64,000 bases of DNA from Trematomus loennbergii (GCA_012861695.1 JAAOOA010000369.1:62001-126000), one strand, 5' to 3'. Numbered from the stretch's first letter, positions 10,581-21,942 are shown. Numbers and translations: made by a program. Notes: generated by a model not told the origin, from the sequence alone.

Positions 10581-11050
10581 TAACTGTTTGGCAGCCTTCT
10601 CGCCACAAATGATTTCTGTCATTTATTTTGCGAATGGAAGTCAACGTTTTTTGCCAATTGTGTGTGGCTTACCGGCTTTTGCAATGCGGAGGCTGGCACG
10701 ATACGAGGCTTCCCGGGCCTTGGCTGTGGGTGTACAGCTGGATTGGATGCACTTATTCAGTAGATCACATTTTCTTGCTTGTCTTTCAGGTGGGCGTGTT
10801 TAGTTGTAAGGTGCCGTTGGAGGTGCGATGGTTTCATATAATCATTACTTAGCACTTCACCACAAATCACGCACTGTGGTCTGGGCTCATTATCTGTCCC
10901 ACTGCAGCTGAATCCAAATGTCATGTAACCCTGGTTGTATTTGCAAACTGGTTTGTGTCTCTTTATTGTGGACTCACTTGCGCAGCTGCTGATGGATTCA
11001 CTCGCAGCTACGTTAGCAGCGTTAGCACTGGGCGAGTTGTGGCTGTGCAT
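10581..11050 (-). pseudogene. hAT transposase relic with BED zinc finger
   Basis: Minus-strand translation contains a BED finger near residues 45-85: CVICGEVLSNDYMKPSHLQR followed by HLTTKH. Downstream in another frame is ASYRASLRIAKAGKPHTIG, as in SCAND3/ZBED5-like transposases. A frame change and loss of the catalytic domain make this a dead 5' portion. Bases 10582-10735 are repeated at 24045-24165, where part of the catalytic region of the same family follows on the minus strand. The two relics may come from one duplicated insertion. Confidence 0.75.
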
Positions 11051-11100
11051 ATCACTTTTCGTTGTTGGCGGTTGATGACTGTCCTCCTCCTCATTCAGGA

Positions 11101-11293
11101 GGCGTGTGGTGCAGTGGGTTGTGTGTTGGTTTTCGGATTAGGGGGTCACAGGTTCAAACCCCACTGCAGTCAGCATGTCGTTGTGTCCCTGGGCAAGACA
11201 CTTCACCCCAAATTGCTCCTGTGGAGATTGCCCACAGTATATGTAAGTCGCTTTGGATAAAAGCGTCTAACAAGTGACATGTAATGTAATGTA
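11101..11293 (+). mobile_element. tRNA-derived SINE with L2-type tail
   Basis: The head contains an A-box (TGGTGCAGTGGG) and a B-box (GGTTCAAACCC) at tRNA-like spacing. The conserved body reads AGCATGTCGTTGTGTCCCTG. The tail GTCGCTTTGGATAAAAGCGT then ends in ATGTAATGTA repeats. Four related copies are in this window. It is transcribed by RNA polymerase III when active and mobilised by a partner LINE. Confidence 0.85.
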
Positions 11294-11369
11294 TTCACTT
11301 TCGCTGGTAATATTCTCCTCTGTACCTCTCTTCCGAATACCTCCCGTTTTGTGCCACGTTTTTTATTTT

Positions 11370-11857
11370 TTATGTTTTATTTATAATGTTCAGGTTTATG
11401 TAACAATTAAACATAAACAAAAAAAGTTGCATTAAAAGCGCAAAGCATCGCCCCCCCCCCCCCAAATAACAAAAGTCAGTGCGTAAATCAAAACGCAAGG
11501 AGATACTCCACATACACAGTGCTGCTGTATATCCAGAGGCCTGTTGGTTAATCAGATGATATACCGATGGTGGCGTCAGTGATGCATCTATAAACTCTAA
11601 ATAAGGCTGCCAGGTTTTCAGAAAGGTGTTATCGTTTTCTAAGACTGTGATCTTTTCAAGAGGAATACAACTGTTCATTTCAAAAGAGAGAGAAGGAGAG
11701 TCAGATGTCCATGTTACTGTTGTGCATTTCCTAGCCACACATAAAGCAATTTCAATAAATGTAATTTAGGATTTAATTGAAGATCTATTGAGACTTGTGA
11801 AATCGCCCAGTTAGCAAAGCTCAGGATCTAAAGGGAAGGTAGATCCTGTGATCTTGG
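11370..11857 (-). pseudogene. L1 ORF2 C-terminus (3' part)
   Basis: Minus-strand residues TKITGSTFPLDPELCLLGDF through ARKCTTVTW and FLKTWQPYLEFID match the end of L1-type ORF2 proteins, which close with 'F...W.P.L'. This part is in frame with 13762-14300 once the intervening TTAA-flanked insertion is removed. The L1 is 5'-truncated, as most genomic copies are. A poly-C run at 11449-11463 lies in its tail. Confidence 0.75.
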
Positions 11858-11939
11858 TTAAAGGACACCTATCATGCTATATGTAAATAAGATATTGTAG
11901 GGCCACGAATATTCAAAAAATGAATAATCGCTGGCATCC

Positions 11940-12235
11940 CTACTTCTGACCACACGCGTATCCTTGGAAACCGGTTTGGTGACTTTCACTCTGGGTCTGT
12001 ATGCAGGTTTTTAGCATGACAGTGAGGTGATCAGAGTGTCCGATGTGGGGGAGGGGGGAAGCCTTGTAAGCTCCCTTGATGGTGGTATAAACAAGATCCA
12101 GAGTATTATTTCCTCTTGTTGGGATGTCAACATGTTGATACATGTTTCGTGTGAACCTTTTCAGGTTTGTATGATTTAAAGTCCCCAGCGACAATGAGAA
12201 GGCTGTCTGGCTGTGTTGTCTGCTGGTTAGAGATT
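11940..12235 (-). pseudogene. LINE endonuclease-domain fragment
   Basis: Minus-strand translation reads LLIVAGDF, then YQHVDIPTRGNNTLDLVYTT and IGHSDHLTV. These are the GDFN-like, T-RG-NTLD and SDH motifs of an APE-type endonuclease from a non-LTR retrotransposon. Both ends are truncated. The clade is not certain. Confidence 0.7.
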
Positions 12236-12237
12236 GC

Positions 12238-12735
12238 TCGATACAGCTTCCAACATTTTCCAGGATTATTTAGGTTTCTGTAGTAACTGACAAATAGTAC
12301 TTCGACTTAGCACTTTTGACATGTGAAGTGAAGCTATTCCTTAGCTGCCTAAAACGCAGCCATTCTACCTCTGAGCCTGATTTCCTAGCCTTTGCCCAGG
12401 CCTTGTTTCTCTCATGCAGGAGACTGGACAGTTCAGCAGGAAACCAAGGATTGTCTCGTCCCTTTACTCTAAAAGTACGTAGGGGTGCATGTCTATCAAT
12501 GATCTCCATAAAACCAAGATAAAAATAAGACCATGCAGTTTCTACATCAGCACACAGATCGATTTTTCCCCAATCAAACCCAAATAGATCATGCACAAAA
12601 CCCTGCTCCACAAAATGATTTATGTCTCTCTTAATGATAATACGAGGTTTAACCTTTTGGAACTTAGTGTCCCTAATTGTGGCTACAGCACAGTGGTCAC
12701 TCACATCATTCGCAAATACTCCCACAGATGAGTAT
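12238..12735 (-). pseudogene. LINE endonuclease/RT linker fragment (Rex/L2-like)
   Basis: About 150 uninterrupted residues start at GVFANDVSDHCAVATIRDTK, containing the terminal SDH of an APE endonuclease. They run through a linker with PLRTFRVKGRDNPWF and KSKYYLSV. This arrangement is typical of fish non-LTR elements between the endonuclease and reverse transcriptase. The catalytic RT core is missing. It has a different family texture from the fragment next to it, so two insertions or a rearrangement are implied. Confidence 0.7.
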
Positions 12736-12789
12736 TTATAGGGAACATTAGTTAGAATGAGATAAATTAGGGAGGATTTATTAGGGGAC

Positions 12790-13761
12790 TTAAAGTGGAC
12801 CTATCATGCTATATTTAAATGATATATTGTAGGCCATACCTATATAAGGTATATTTATAAGTTTCTGTTTTCAAAATACCAAACAGATCATGCATTTTAG
12901 CCATGCCTCATTTCGCTCTATGTGCTGTTTGCTGTCTACGGGTCTGATTCTGCTGACCACGCCCCCCTGCAGGAGAGGGAGACGTGCTCTGATCAGCTGC
13001 TGGGCTGTCAGAAGAGGGGGAGAAAAAGAGATCTCCGTCCTCCGTGTTTTATTATATAGAGTCGTTATTCATTTGTTTTAAAGCTCAATAAATAACAAAG
13101 AAGACCTTTGACCGGCACTTTTCTAATTTTGTCTGGAAGATTTAAACTTTAACGGACATCTTGACCGGCGAAAGAAACTGAAACTGAAACTCTGCCGCAC
13201 GGTCCCCTCGTTCCTTGGAAGAGGCGGAGAGGTGGGTGTTTGTCATCTGCTGGTGGACTAACCGGAGAGAGTTACAGTGCTTGCCTCGACGGGGAGGGAT
13301 TGCATTGAATTAAAGCAGCGGGAGCAACGCTTGCCTTGGGGAGGGAAAAAGAAAGCCACAGCGGAGAATAAACAGAAGGGTAACCATGGTAACCATGGGC
13401 GGGAAGTCTTCTTCGCTGCTTTAGTGGCAGACTACAGCGCCACTTACAGGCCTGGCATATGTACTACAGCGTCTCCAGCGTTTTTGAGCGGCAATGGCCG
13501 GCCGTGGCCCAACCCCACATTCCCCTGATTGGTGGAGTTGGCCCAATAGCCGTAGCGCCACCGTCCTGACGTCAGGACAGTGTTCAAATCTGGATCAGTT
13601 TTTATCAGATCCGTTGCAGCACCTTTTTAGAGATTTGGGTATGGAGGAAAATAGAGAGGGTTGTGTTTTCTGACACTTGGTGAGTTCCCTGGAACACCGG
13701 GGACACATATTCATGTAGAAAAGACGTACAAAAGTGCATTTTGCATGATAGGTCCCTTTAA
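12790..13761. mobile_element. TTAA-flanked MITE (about 970 bp)
   Basis: Left end TTAAAGTGGACCTATCATGC and right end GCATGATAGGTCCCTTTAA are inverted and flanked by TTAA. An inverted, truncated relative occupies 57740-59165 (shared CATATGTACTACAGCGTCTC on opposite strands). A lone end of the same family lies at 31487-31510. TTAA targets suggest piggyBac or Kolobok mobilisation. No transposase is encoded. Confidence 0.8.
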
Positions 13762-14300
13762 GGTCTCACAACAATCTTACCAAAAGGGCCTCACTTTTGT
13801 GAATAGCCAGGTGCAGTGTAGGAAGAAGCCGACCTCAATACCACACCTGAAGCACATCTCTGACAGCTCGGGCTTGGATCTATGTAGTTTCTGTTGGGTG
13901 AGGTACAGTTGATGGAGGAAATGATAGTGAACCAGTCTGTACCTGGCATTAATAGTAGCTGACAAACTGTCTTTACATAAATCTGACCAGAGCTGCTGTC
14001 AATTGCTCCATCCAGATCCGACTCCCATCTCGCTCTAGATTTGTGTAAACCTGGCTTTGGGCCCTCATTCAGCAGTGAAGAGTACATTTTAGAAATACCT
14101 TTGTATACATTTCTCTCATGAAGCAGTTTCTCCACATCAGTCAACACGGGTAAAGTCATCCCAGGTTGGCTCTAAGAAAGGATCTTAACTGAAGATAGCA
14201 GAAGAAGGTCTTGTTGGACAAGTCATATTTCCTCTTTAATTGTTCAAAGGACATGAGGAATCTTTTTTTGTAGCAATCTTCCAATCTTCCAAACCTATGA
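13762..14300 (-). pseudogene. L1 ORF2 C-terminal region (5' part of the truncated copy)
   Basis: Minus-strand translation gives RFLMSFEQLKRKYDLSNKTF and FCYLQLRSFL, then YRLVHYHFLHQLYLTQQKL. Next comes a cysteine-histidine motif (CFRCGIEVGFFLHCTW). These are successive landmarks of the L1 ORF2 C-terminal third, including its Cys-rich segment. There are frame changes and a stop near 13777. The copy stops abruptly at about 14300, consistent with 5' truncation during target-primed reverse transcription. Confidence 0.75.
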
Positions 14301-15431
14301 AGCTCCCTCTGGAGGGCAGCAGCATGCATGATATGTTAAGTTGTTATGCATGAGAGTCAGTAAAACCGGGTGAAAACTTTTACGTTGACAATGTTTAATT
14401 ACATTTTTAATGTCAACATTTGATGAATGTAATTAACTTTAGCTATGTTGCTCGTTTATTCACTCAAGTGAAACCAACTTGTAGCTCTGTAGTGTAAGTA
14501 AGAAACAACTTAGTCTAATAGAGCCCTGTTCATTTCAGTGTTTTATTTTATTACACCTCAGAAAAAATACAGAGGGCCGGACCTCGTTGAGTTCAATGGG
14601 GTAAGGCCATGACTGCACTTCATTTGACTGACCGCTCTAGTTACTCTTCTACATCATTCATATCTCTATTTAGAGCTGCCTTAAAAACACAAAAGGCAAT
14701 CCGGGTCCCAAGCTGTATCCACATTTAGGGGTACCAAACCACTCCAATTATAATTACACTTACCTTTCTCTGCGATAGTTGTTGGTGCATAAATGTAAAA
14801 AGATATTAGCCATAGGTATTCATGATATTAATTAGGAATATACAAACAAGGGGTTCAAAACTGGGCTTTGAGCAGTGACGTAATGAACACAACAGCTGTT
14901 ACAATCAGGAGAGACGTTGATGTATGGAATACATATTTATTACCGGACACATGATATGAATGTAATAATGATTGCCAGAATTATAGCAGGAGAATGAAAT
15001 GGTGTTTGGCGATCAGGCCCCAGTTTGCAGGATAATCATTCAGGAGGGGGAAGAACCGCTCCGATGAAAGCCCCCGGGGTCTAGACACTGGTGGTGGTGA
15101 TAAGTAGGTGGGACCGGCCTGAAGGGAGAAGGTTTAGCTTGGTCCTGAAGGAGACGGGAGGCGAAAGGGGTGGAGGAGGGTTGCGTTGTTGTCACCTGAA
15201 ATGACAGCTGACGAGAGGGAAGAGCAGATATAAAGGGATTAGCGGGTGCTATGATAGGCTTGTGAGAATGGAGAGAGGAGTGATTGGTTAGCTGGGGAGT
15301 GACGCCCCGATCACTTAATGAGGGAGGAGAGAGTAATGAAGTGACGTGTAATATGAATGAAGAGCTAGGTCTTCCTGAATGAACTTGCGCTGAGCTTTCA
15401 CGTCTCTCTGTGTGTTTCCTGTTTCCTGCAG
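14293..15431 (+). repeat. Duplicated ZNF intron segment upstream of exon A
   Basis: Matches 18618-19660 and, in its last part, 25310-25468. Shared blocks include GGAGGGCAGCAGCAT and ATAGGTATTCATGATATTAA. It leads into the acceptor TGTTTCCTGCAG of exon A. About 490 bases from roughly 14905 to 15395 are absent from the other copies and look like an insertion. It has no ends I could define. Confidence 0.7.
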
Positions 15432-15832
15432 ACGTCCAGCAGCTGGTGGTGGTTAAAGAAGAGGTTCCCCCTGAGCAGCAGGAGTGGAGCTCCAGTCTGG
15501 ACCAGGAGGACCCAGAGCCCCCCCAACACATTAAAGAGGAGCAGGAGGAACTCTGGAGCAGTCAGGAGGAAGAGCAGGTTCAAGGGCTGGAGGAGGCTGA
15601 TATCACCAAGTCCACATTCACTCCTGTCCCTGTGAAGAGTGAAGATGATGAAGAGAAACCTCAGTCCTCTCAGCTTCATCAAAGACAAACTGAACACCTG
15701 GAAACAGAAGCTGATGGAGAGGACTGTGGAGGACCAGAACCAGCCAGGAACTCAGATCCAGAGAGACATTTACAACCTGAGACTGAGGACAACAAGGATG
15801 ACATATTCTGTTCATTTTCAGGTTGGTATTAG
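15432..15832 (+). pseudogene. ZNF exon A: acidic linker without fingers
   Basis: Starts after TTTCCTGCAG at the phase used by exon 1 of this family (exon 1 donates one G, giving D at GAC). It encodes [19 protein letters not shown], an acidic proline/glutamate-rich region, and a [20 protein letters not shown] segment. It stops at GWY* without any C2H2 finger. The end GACATATTCTGTTCATTTTC is shared with exon B's tail, where CAG/GT could serve as a donor. No exon 1 lies upstream within reach. It is either a decayed duplicate or a linker exon of a gene whose fingers are elsewhere. Family members are presumed nuclear DNA-binding proteins. Confidence 0.65.
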
Positions 15833-16069
15833 TATGTTGTCTTCACTGGGACATGTCTCCATGCTTTAAGGTTGAAAAATATCTTTATTTTTGTCATACT
15901 GCCTCGTTTCACCCTCTGTCTGAAACCAGATCCCAGTCTGGTCTGATTGGTTAGCTGGCCGGCTCTGTTGTGATTGGTTGACCACTTAGAGATGTCCCGC
16001 CCCTTAGCCTATCATGTACAACGTGTTGTTGTGCCCCCAGATCAAATCAATCAGGATACTTTCCAGAGG
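15833..16069. other. Spacer between exon A and the L2 copy
   Basis: No gene seen. A sequence resembling CCCGCCCCTTAGCC occurs near 15997. Confidence 0.3.
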
Positions 16070-18155
16070 GAAATCAAATCAAATCAATCAAGTTTTATTT
16101 ATAAAGCACATTTAAAAGCGATTTTTGGTCGAGCCAAAGTGCTGTACATGTAATAAAAACACATTACTACAATCACAATAAACGACAATAAATTACAACA
16201 GATATAAATAAATAAAATAAAAACACAAGGAAAAGTCAGGAGTCGTGCTCCGCTCTAACTAGAAGCCAGAGAGAAGAAGTGTGTTTTAGGTAGATTTAAA
16301 AACCCCTAGGGTCTGGGCCGACCTCACATGGAGGGGCAGAGTGTTCCAGAGCCTAGGGCCAGCTGCTGCGAAGGCTCGGTGCCCTCGGGTTTTAGCCTGG
16401 TCTTGGGCACTACCAGCAGCAGCTGGTCAGCAGACCTTAAAGCTCTGGCTGGGGTGTAGCGCTGGAGGAGTTCAGCTATATAGGCCGGAGCCAGCCCATT
16501 TAGTGCTTTAAAAACAAATAAAAGGATTTTAAAATCAATTCTGAACCGAACTGGAAGCCAGTGTAGTGAGGCCAGAATAGGGGTGATGTGGTCACGCTTT
16601 TTGTGGCCAGTCAGCAAACGTGCAGCTGCGTTTTGGACTAGCTGCGTTTAATTGAGGCCTGGTCCATACCCACATACAGAGCGTTGCAATAGTCCAGTCT
16701 CGAGGTTACAAAGGCGTTAATAACCCTTTCTAAGTCTTTAAAAGATAAATACGACTTGGTTTTGGCCAATAGTCTTATTTAAAAAAGCAGGATTTGACTA
16801 CGGTGCTGACCTGCTTGTCGAATTTAAAAGTGCTAGTGAAGGTCACTCCAAGGTTCATGACCGAGGGGAGGATGTTTTTTTTGAGAGAGCCCAGAATATC
16901 AACCGGAGAGGCTGGAGGTTGCGGTCCAAAAAAGATGACCTCAGTCTTGCTCTCGTTGAGGTTGAGAAAGTTTTTGCTCAGCCAGGATTTTATCTCTGTT
17001 AAGCAGTCCATCAGCTGCTGTAGTGAGTGTTTGACATTTGCTTTGAGAGGCAGATAGATCTGTACATCGTCGGCGTAGCAGTGGAAGGGAATGTTATGTT
17101 TTGTGAGAATTGAACCTAGGGGCAGTATGTACAGTAGAAAAAGGATGGGGCCCAGAATCGAGCCTTGGGGAACCCCACAGGTAAGAGGGGCTTTGGCAGA
17201 GGAGAAGGCACCTAGCTGTACCGAGAAGCTACGGTCTGTCAGGTAGGACCTGAACCATGCAAGGGCAGAGCCTGTGATGCCAGCGGACTGTTCAAGCCGT
17301 GACAGCAGGATGCTATGGTCCACAGTGTCAAAGGCAGCTGTCAGGTCTAACAGCACCAAGACAGCTGGGCTACCTGAGTCGGCGGCTAGGAGCAGATCAT
17401 TAAAAACTCTTAAAAGGGCTGTTTCAGTGCTGTGCATGGGTTTGAAGCCAGACTGAAACTTTTCATGGATTCCATGCATGGTTAAAAAAGACTGCAGCTG
17501 GGCGTAGACTACTCGCTCCAGGGCTTTTGATAAAAAAGGTAGCTGGGAGATGGGCCTAAAATTTGCGAGAATGGAGGGGTCGAGATTTTTCTTTTTAAGT
17601 AGTGGCTTAACCACGGCATGTTTGAAGGCAGCTGGGACACATCCTGAGGTAAGAGAGGTGTTTAAAAGTAATAAAATACTTGCTCCAACTGATCAAAAAC
17701 ATCTCTGAGAAGGCGAGAGGGAATGCTGTCTGAGGTGCAGTTTGTCGGCCGCAGGTGCTTGACTACATCCGAGAGAGAAGAGAGGGATACAGGCTCAAAG
17801 TGGTCGAGGACAGCAGGGCACAGAAAAGGAGCAGGATCTGGGGTAGCACTAGTGTGGACTAGCCTAGAAACTTATCACAGAGAGTAGTCGATGGGACAAT
17901 AGAAGAAACATCACAGGGATTAATGATCGAGTTGAGGACATTAAAAAGAACCTGAGGTTTATGGCTGTTTTTGGAGATAACAGAGAAATGTGCTCTGGGC
18001 TGCTTTGACTGCCGTCTGGTAGTCAGAAGGCAAGCACGAAGGATTTCTAGGGAGACATGGAGTTTATCCTTTTTCCATTTTCTCTCTGCACGCCTACAAG
18101 CGCGTCTGAGAGCACGAAATGTACGTCGTTACAACAGAAAAGAGCCAAAGGCAGC
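16070..18155 (-). pseudogene. L2-like LINE, RT portion, minus strand
   Basis: A 279-residue open stretch (17614-16775) carries the reverse transcriptase domain: MVKPLLKKKNLDPSILANFR, FQSGFKPMHSTETAL, LLDLTAAFDTVDH, TCGVPQGSILGP and FHCYADDVQIY. A frame change near 16770 continues the C-terminal part (LLTGHKKRDHITPILASLHW). The 3' tail at 16080-16150 ends in AAATC repeats beside TTTTATTTATAAAGCACATT. Most of the endonuclease is missing upstream of 18155. It is almost the mirror image of the plus-strand copy at 19662-23705, so inversion or independent insertion of the same family is possible. Confidence 0.88.
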
Positions 18156-18617
18156 TTAATGTTACGTAGAAGCATGCATACAAAAGTATTAACGTTTTTC
18201 TTTTTAAAGTTCTGAGGATTTAGCAGCCAGGTATATATTGCACAGTTAGCACATAGTCTGATCGCTGCAGGAAGGAAGGACCTGCGTATCTCTCCGTGAG
18301 ACAGCGGGGGCAGCAGCCTGTCGCTGAAGGAGCAGTGCAGACAGGGTAAACAACGTCCTCCCCAGAACATTGAATGTTGGATTTCATTTACTGATCCTGC
18401 AGACACCCGCTACACGGGGCGGAAGTCCTGCAGCATGCCCCCCCCTTCAGCAGCAGCTCATCAGAGAGGTCAAATTCCTCCAAATTCTAGGAGTCCACAT
18501 ACTTTAAGTGATTTAATCAAAATGGACACGAATACATACAAGATGAAGCGGATTGTGATTGTCTATAAGTGTGGCTTACATGAAGATCAGATCACATTGA
18601 ATGAGCAATTCATGCAA
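18156..18617. other. Unassigned spacer
   Basis: GC-richer than its surroundings (18280-18480). No gene supported. Confidence 0.3.
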
Positions 18618-19661
18618 AAACCTATAAAGCTCCCTCTGGAGGGCAGCAGCATACATGATATGTTAAGTTGTTATGCATGAGAGTCAGTAAAACCTTGCAA
18701 TCCTTTTACAGAGGGCCGGACCTCGTTGAGTTCAATGGGGGGTAAGGCCATGACTGCACTTCATTTGACTGACCGCTCTAGTTACTCTTCTACATCATTC
18801 ATATCTCTATTTAGAGCTGCCTTAAAAACACAAAAGGCAATCCGGGTCCCAAGCTGTATCCACATACCAACCCAGTCTCACGGCATTTCATGTTATAGTC
18901 ACGAAATTAATTTAATCTATTGATTCGTGTTCACCAACACGATTTTCACCTTTTTTTCGTGTCACTCAGAACGATTTTAAAAGCAATGTATTTCTATTGG
19001 TAGTATGTTTCGTGCCTGCAACACGTCTTTTTGTCCGGTCGGGTCTTGGAAGACCAGAAGCTGTGTGGTTCATAAAAACATGTTCTTACTCAATATCTTA
19101 CCCTAAGCCTAACCTATCCCTTTTATTTTAAATTCTATAATGTCTGAGTGTTTTTGCCGTCAGTGAGGAAAAGAAATGTCTCAGAGCCTCAGAATACTGA
19201 CATCTGTATTTTATGTCATCTTTTTTTCCTTCTAATTTGTTATTATTTGGTGCAGGCACGAAACATACTACCAATATAAATACATTACTTCTAAAATCGT
19301 TCTGTGTCAGAATACTGAAATCTGTATTTTTTTAAATGTCTTTTCTCTTTCTAATTTGTTATTATTTACATTGCTTTTAAAATCGTTCTGTGTGACACGA
19401 AAAAAATGGCAAAATCGTGTTGGTGACACGAATCAATAGATTAATTTTGTGACTATAACACGAAATGCCGTGAGACTGTGTTGCACATTTAGGGGTACCA
19501 AACATAACATGTTGGTGCATAAACGTAAAAAGATATTAGCCATAGGTATTCATGATATTAATTAGGAATATACAACAAGGGGTTCAAAACGTGGCTTTGA
19601 GCGGTGACGTAATGAACACAACAGCTGTTCTCTGTAACGTCTCTGTGTGTGTTCTTCCATC
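18618..19661 (+). repeat. Duplicated ZNF intron segment, copy 2 (split by a transposon)
   Basis: Same sequence as 14293-14900, but broken at 18866-19483 by a long-TIR element. The segment ends in TCTCTGTGTGTGTT at 19637-19653, where other copies go on to the ZNF acceptor. Here it is instead joined to a LINE, so the downstream ZNF exon has been lost. Confidence 0.75.
18866..19483. mobile_element. 618-bp long-TIR DNA element with 5-bp target duplication
   Basis: Arms of about 75 bases are near-perfect inverted repeats (CAGTCTCACGGCATTTCATG against CACGAAATGCCGTGAGACTG). A second inverted block lies inside. CACAT flanks it at 18861-18865 and 19484-19488. The paralogous position 14720-14724 has one CACAT and no insert. 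The superfamily is not determined, and it is non-coding. Confidence 0.85.
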
Positions 19662-20767
19662 TTACTTCTGTATGGAGCAGAAGTTGGACATGCTAAATGC
19701 TAGGTCGATAGCAAACAAAACGTTCCTGCTAAACGACTTCTTCACCTCTCGTGAACTGGATTTTATGTTCCTGACGGAGACCTGGGTCCACGCTGGCGAG
19801 TATACACCGTTCTCTGAACTTCTTCCTCCTGACTGTACATTCTTCAGCTCCCCCCGTGCCACCGGCCATGGTGGGCATAGCATCAGTGTTTAGAGCTAGC
19901 CTCCATGGTGGGGCATAGCATCAGTGTTTAGAGCTAGCCTCCAATGCCGATTGCTTCACTCTGTAACTACCTATGCTAGCTTTGAGTTGCAGCTTTTTGA
20001 ACTGAACCCGCCTCGCCTATACTCTGCGCAGTCGTGTATCGTCCGCCAAAGTGCAATAAGGATTTCATAAATGACTTTTCTGACTTTGTCCGGGATCATG
20101 GTGAAATATGATCGTGTTTTGATTTCCGGAGACTTCAATGTCCATGTGTGTTGCGAGTCCAAACCTCTGGTTAGGGACTTTTTAAATCTCCTTGATTCCT
20201 TTGGTCTCGTTCAGTCCGTGGCTGGCCCACACGAAAAGGACACACTTTGGACTTAGTATTATCGTTTGGACTGTCTGTATCTGTGGATGAAATCTGTGCA
20301 GCAACGCGTTTCTCAGACCATTTACCGGTTCTGTTTACAACCTACATCCCTTCCGCAGGAGTCGAATCACGTGCCCCTGCGCGTCGTCTGCGTTCGATTA
20401 ACCCCTTGACTGCCTCACAGTTCTCTGATGTTTTTAATGCTTCTCCGATCTGTAAATTAGAGGTGAACTGTGCTCTTAGTGCTGATGAGCTTATCTCCAT
20501 GTTTGACTCGACATGTACACTAACACTGGATTCTGTTGCTCCTTTTACGCTTAGACGCACCAAAGTTCTATCAGAGCCGTGGCTCAATGACTGTACTCGT
20601 GCTCTCAGACGCGCTTGCAGAGAGAAAATGGAAAAAGGATAAACTCCATGTCTCCTTAGAAATCCTTCGTGCTTGCCTTTCTGACTACCAGACGGCAGTC
20701 AAAGCAGCCAAAACAGAGCACATTTCTCTGTTAATCTCCAAAAACAGCCATAAACCTCAGGTTCTGG
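19662..20767 (+). pseudogene. L2-like LINE, endonuclease part, plus strand
   Basis: Begins with KLDMLNARSIANKTFLLNDF and LDFMFLTETW, the endonuclease start. It continues through RVLISGDFNVHVC and RFSDHLPVLF, the GDFN and SDH catalytic landmarks. A 42-base tandem duplication near 19866-19950 and several frame changes break the frame. The copy is interrupted at 20768 by a TTAA element and resumes at 21943. Confidence 0.85.
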
Positions 20768-21942
20768 TTAACCTGTTACGCGCCGCCCCCCCGGTACCGG
20801 GCGGATAAACGCGTCATTTGCAGGAAACAACGTCTAAGGAATCTTAATATTTAATAAACTATGAATGTTTTATATCCATGTAACGGGAAGAAACTCAGCT
20901 AACTGATCTTTTTTTTTTTTTAAATCAAAAAAACCCACAATGCTAGCACTCAGCCTCTGAATTAGCCACAAGCTAAAAAATGTAACCTATCTCTGCAACT
21001 AAACTCACAATAACTCCCTTATTACTTATCCTAGATGCACAGCCAACCCCTCGTTTTTGGTGTCCTGGAGACACAGAATCGTGGTGCCCACCTCAACACT
21101 CAGTGATAAACATTTGCGACGCTATAAACGTAAAGCGTACATCATAACATGTGGAGCTAAGTAGCTAGAAACGCTAACATGGCTTACCTTGGTCAAAACG
21201 GGTCTTCAATGGCATTAAAACGATAAAAAAAACGATGCTGCAGTTAATCCATAGGTTCATCCAATGTGCCTGTGTCTCTTTGAAATTATTTCTGATAATC
21301 CATAAGCAATACAACTGCGTTTTAGTTTCCAAATGTCAAAGCTAGAATGTAGCTCCACTCTGCTTTACATTTACATGCGCGCAGCCCCCACCTTTTCTCT
21401 TCACAACGTGTGTGTGTGTGGGGCCTCCCCCTTCGATTCTATATTCTATTGGCTCTAACGGTCAGAAAGAGGTGTCAACCATCAAAATCGAGCAAGGGGG
21501 GCCAGAGATATAGAAAAAAAACATTTTCACCCAAATCACCTCAGAGGTGGGGTGGTTTTGGCTAAACCTCTCTAAAAAGGTCAAATGTCACTTGTTTTGC
21601 ATCAATCTTGATACAGGGTACTTATTATATGTTGTACTTTGGATTCCTAAAGCTTTTAGTCTACTAACCCATCATCCAAGGGTAGTTTTCACTATCTGTA
21701 AAAAAACATTTTTGGACGGACACTATAATTTACAGTTTTTACTATGTAAAATCTGAATTTTCTTTAAAATAAAAAACATTTATATTGATTCTGACACTTC
21801 TACATCCAACTCACAGATGTAACCTTGCTTTGATAAAAGAAATTATTCATATAACCCTTTTAGAAGTTAAGTTGTAGTCATTTGTTTTGGGCATGTCATT
21901 TTCGAGAAACATGAAAAACAGGCTTGGTGCTTAACAGGTTAA
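20768..21942. mobile_element. TTAA-flanked element inside the L2 (1.17 kb)
   Basis: Ends TTAACCTGTTA and TAACAGGTTAA are exact inverted repeats including the TTAA target. The opposite-strand LINE copy at about 17925-17950 runs straight through this position, which is an empty site. Related sequence in reverse orientation lies at 61563-62150. It has no recognisable transposase, and TTAA targeting suggests piggyBac/Kolobok-type mobilisation. Confidence 0.82.

Larger units (their letters stand above)
11858..13761. mobile_element. Composite TTAA-flanked insertion splitting the L1
   Basis: TTAA at 11858-11861 and 13758-13761 flanks 1.9 kb that interrupts the L1. Collapsing to a single TTAA restores the L1 minus-strand frame. 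The left edge (GGACACCTATCATGC) and the start of an inner MITE at 12790 (GTGGACCTATCATGC) are the same type of end, so two related elements or a tandem insertion are present. LINE fragments sit between them. Confidence 0.7.

Noticed and set aside
15040..15531. 163-codon minus-strand frame opposite exon A
   Set aside because: It overlaps the sense linker exon and an unassigned insertion, with no domain. Similar antisense frames recur at every linker copy.
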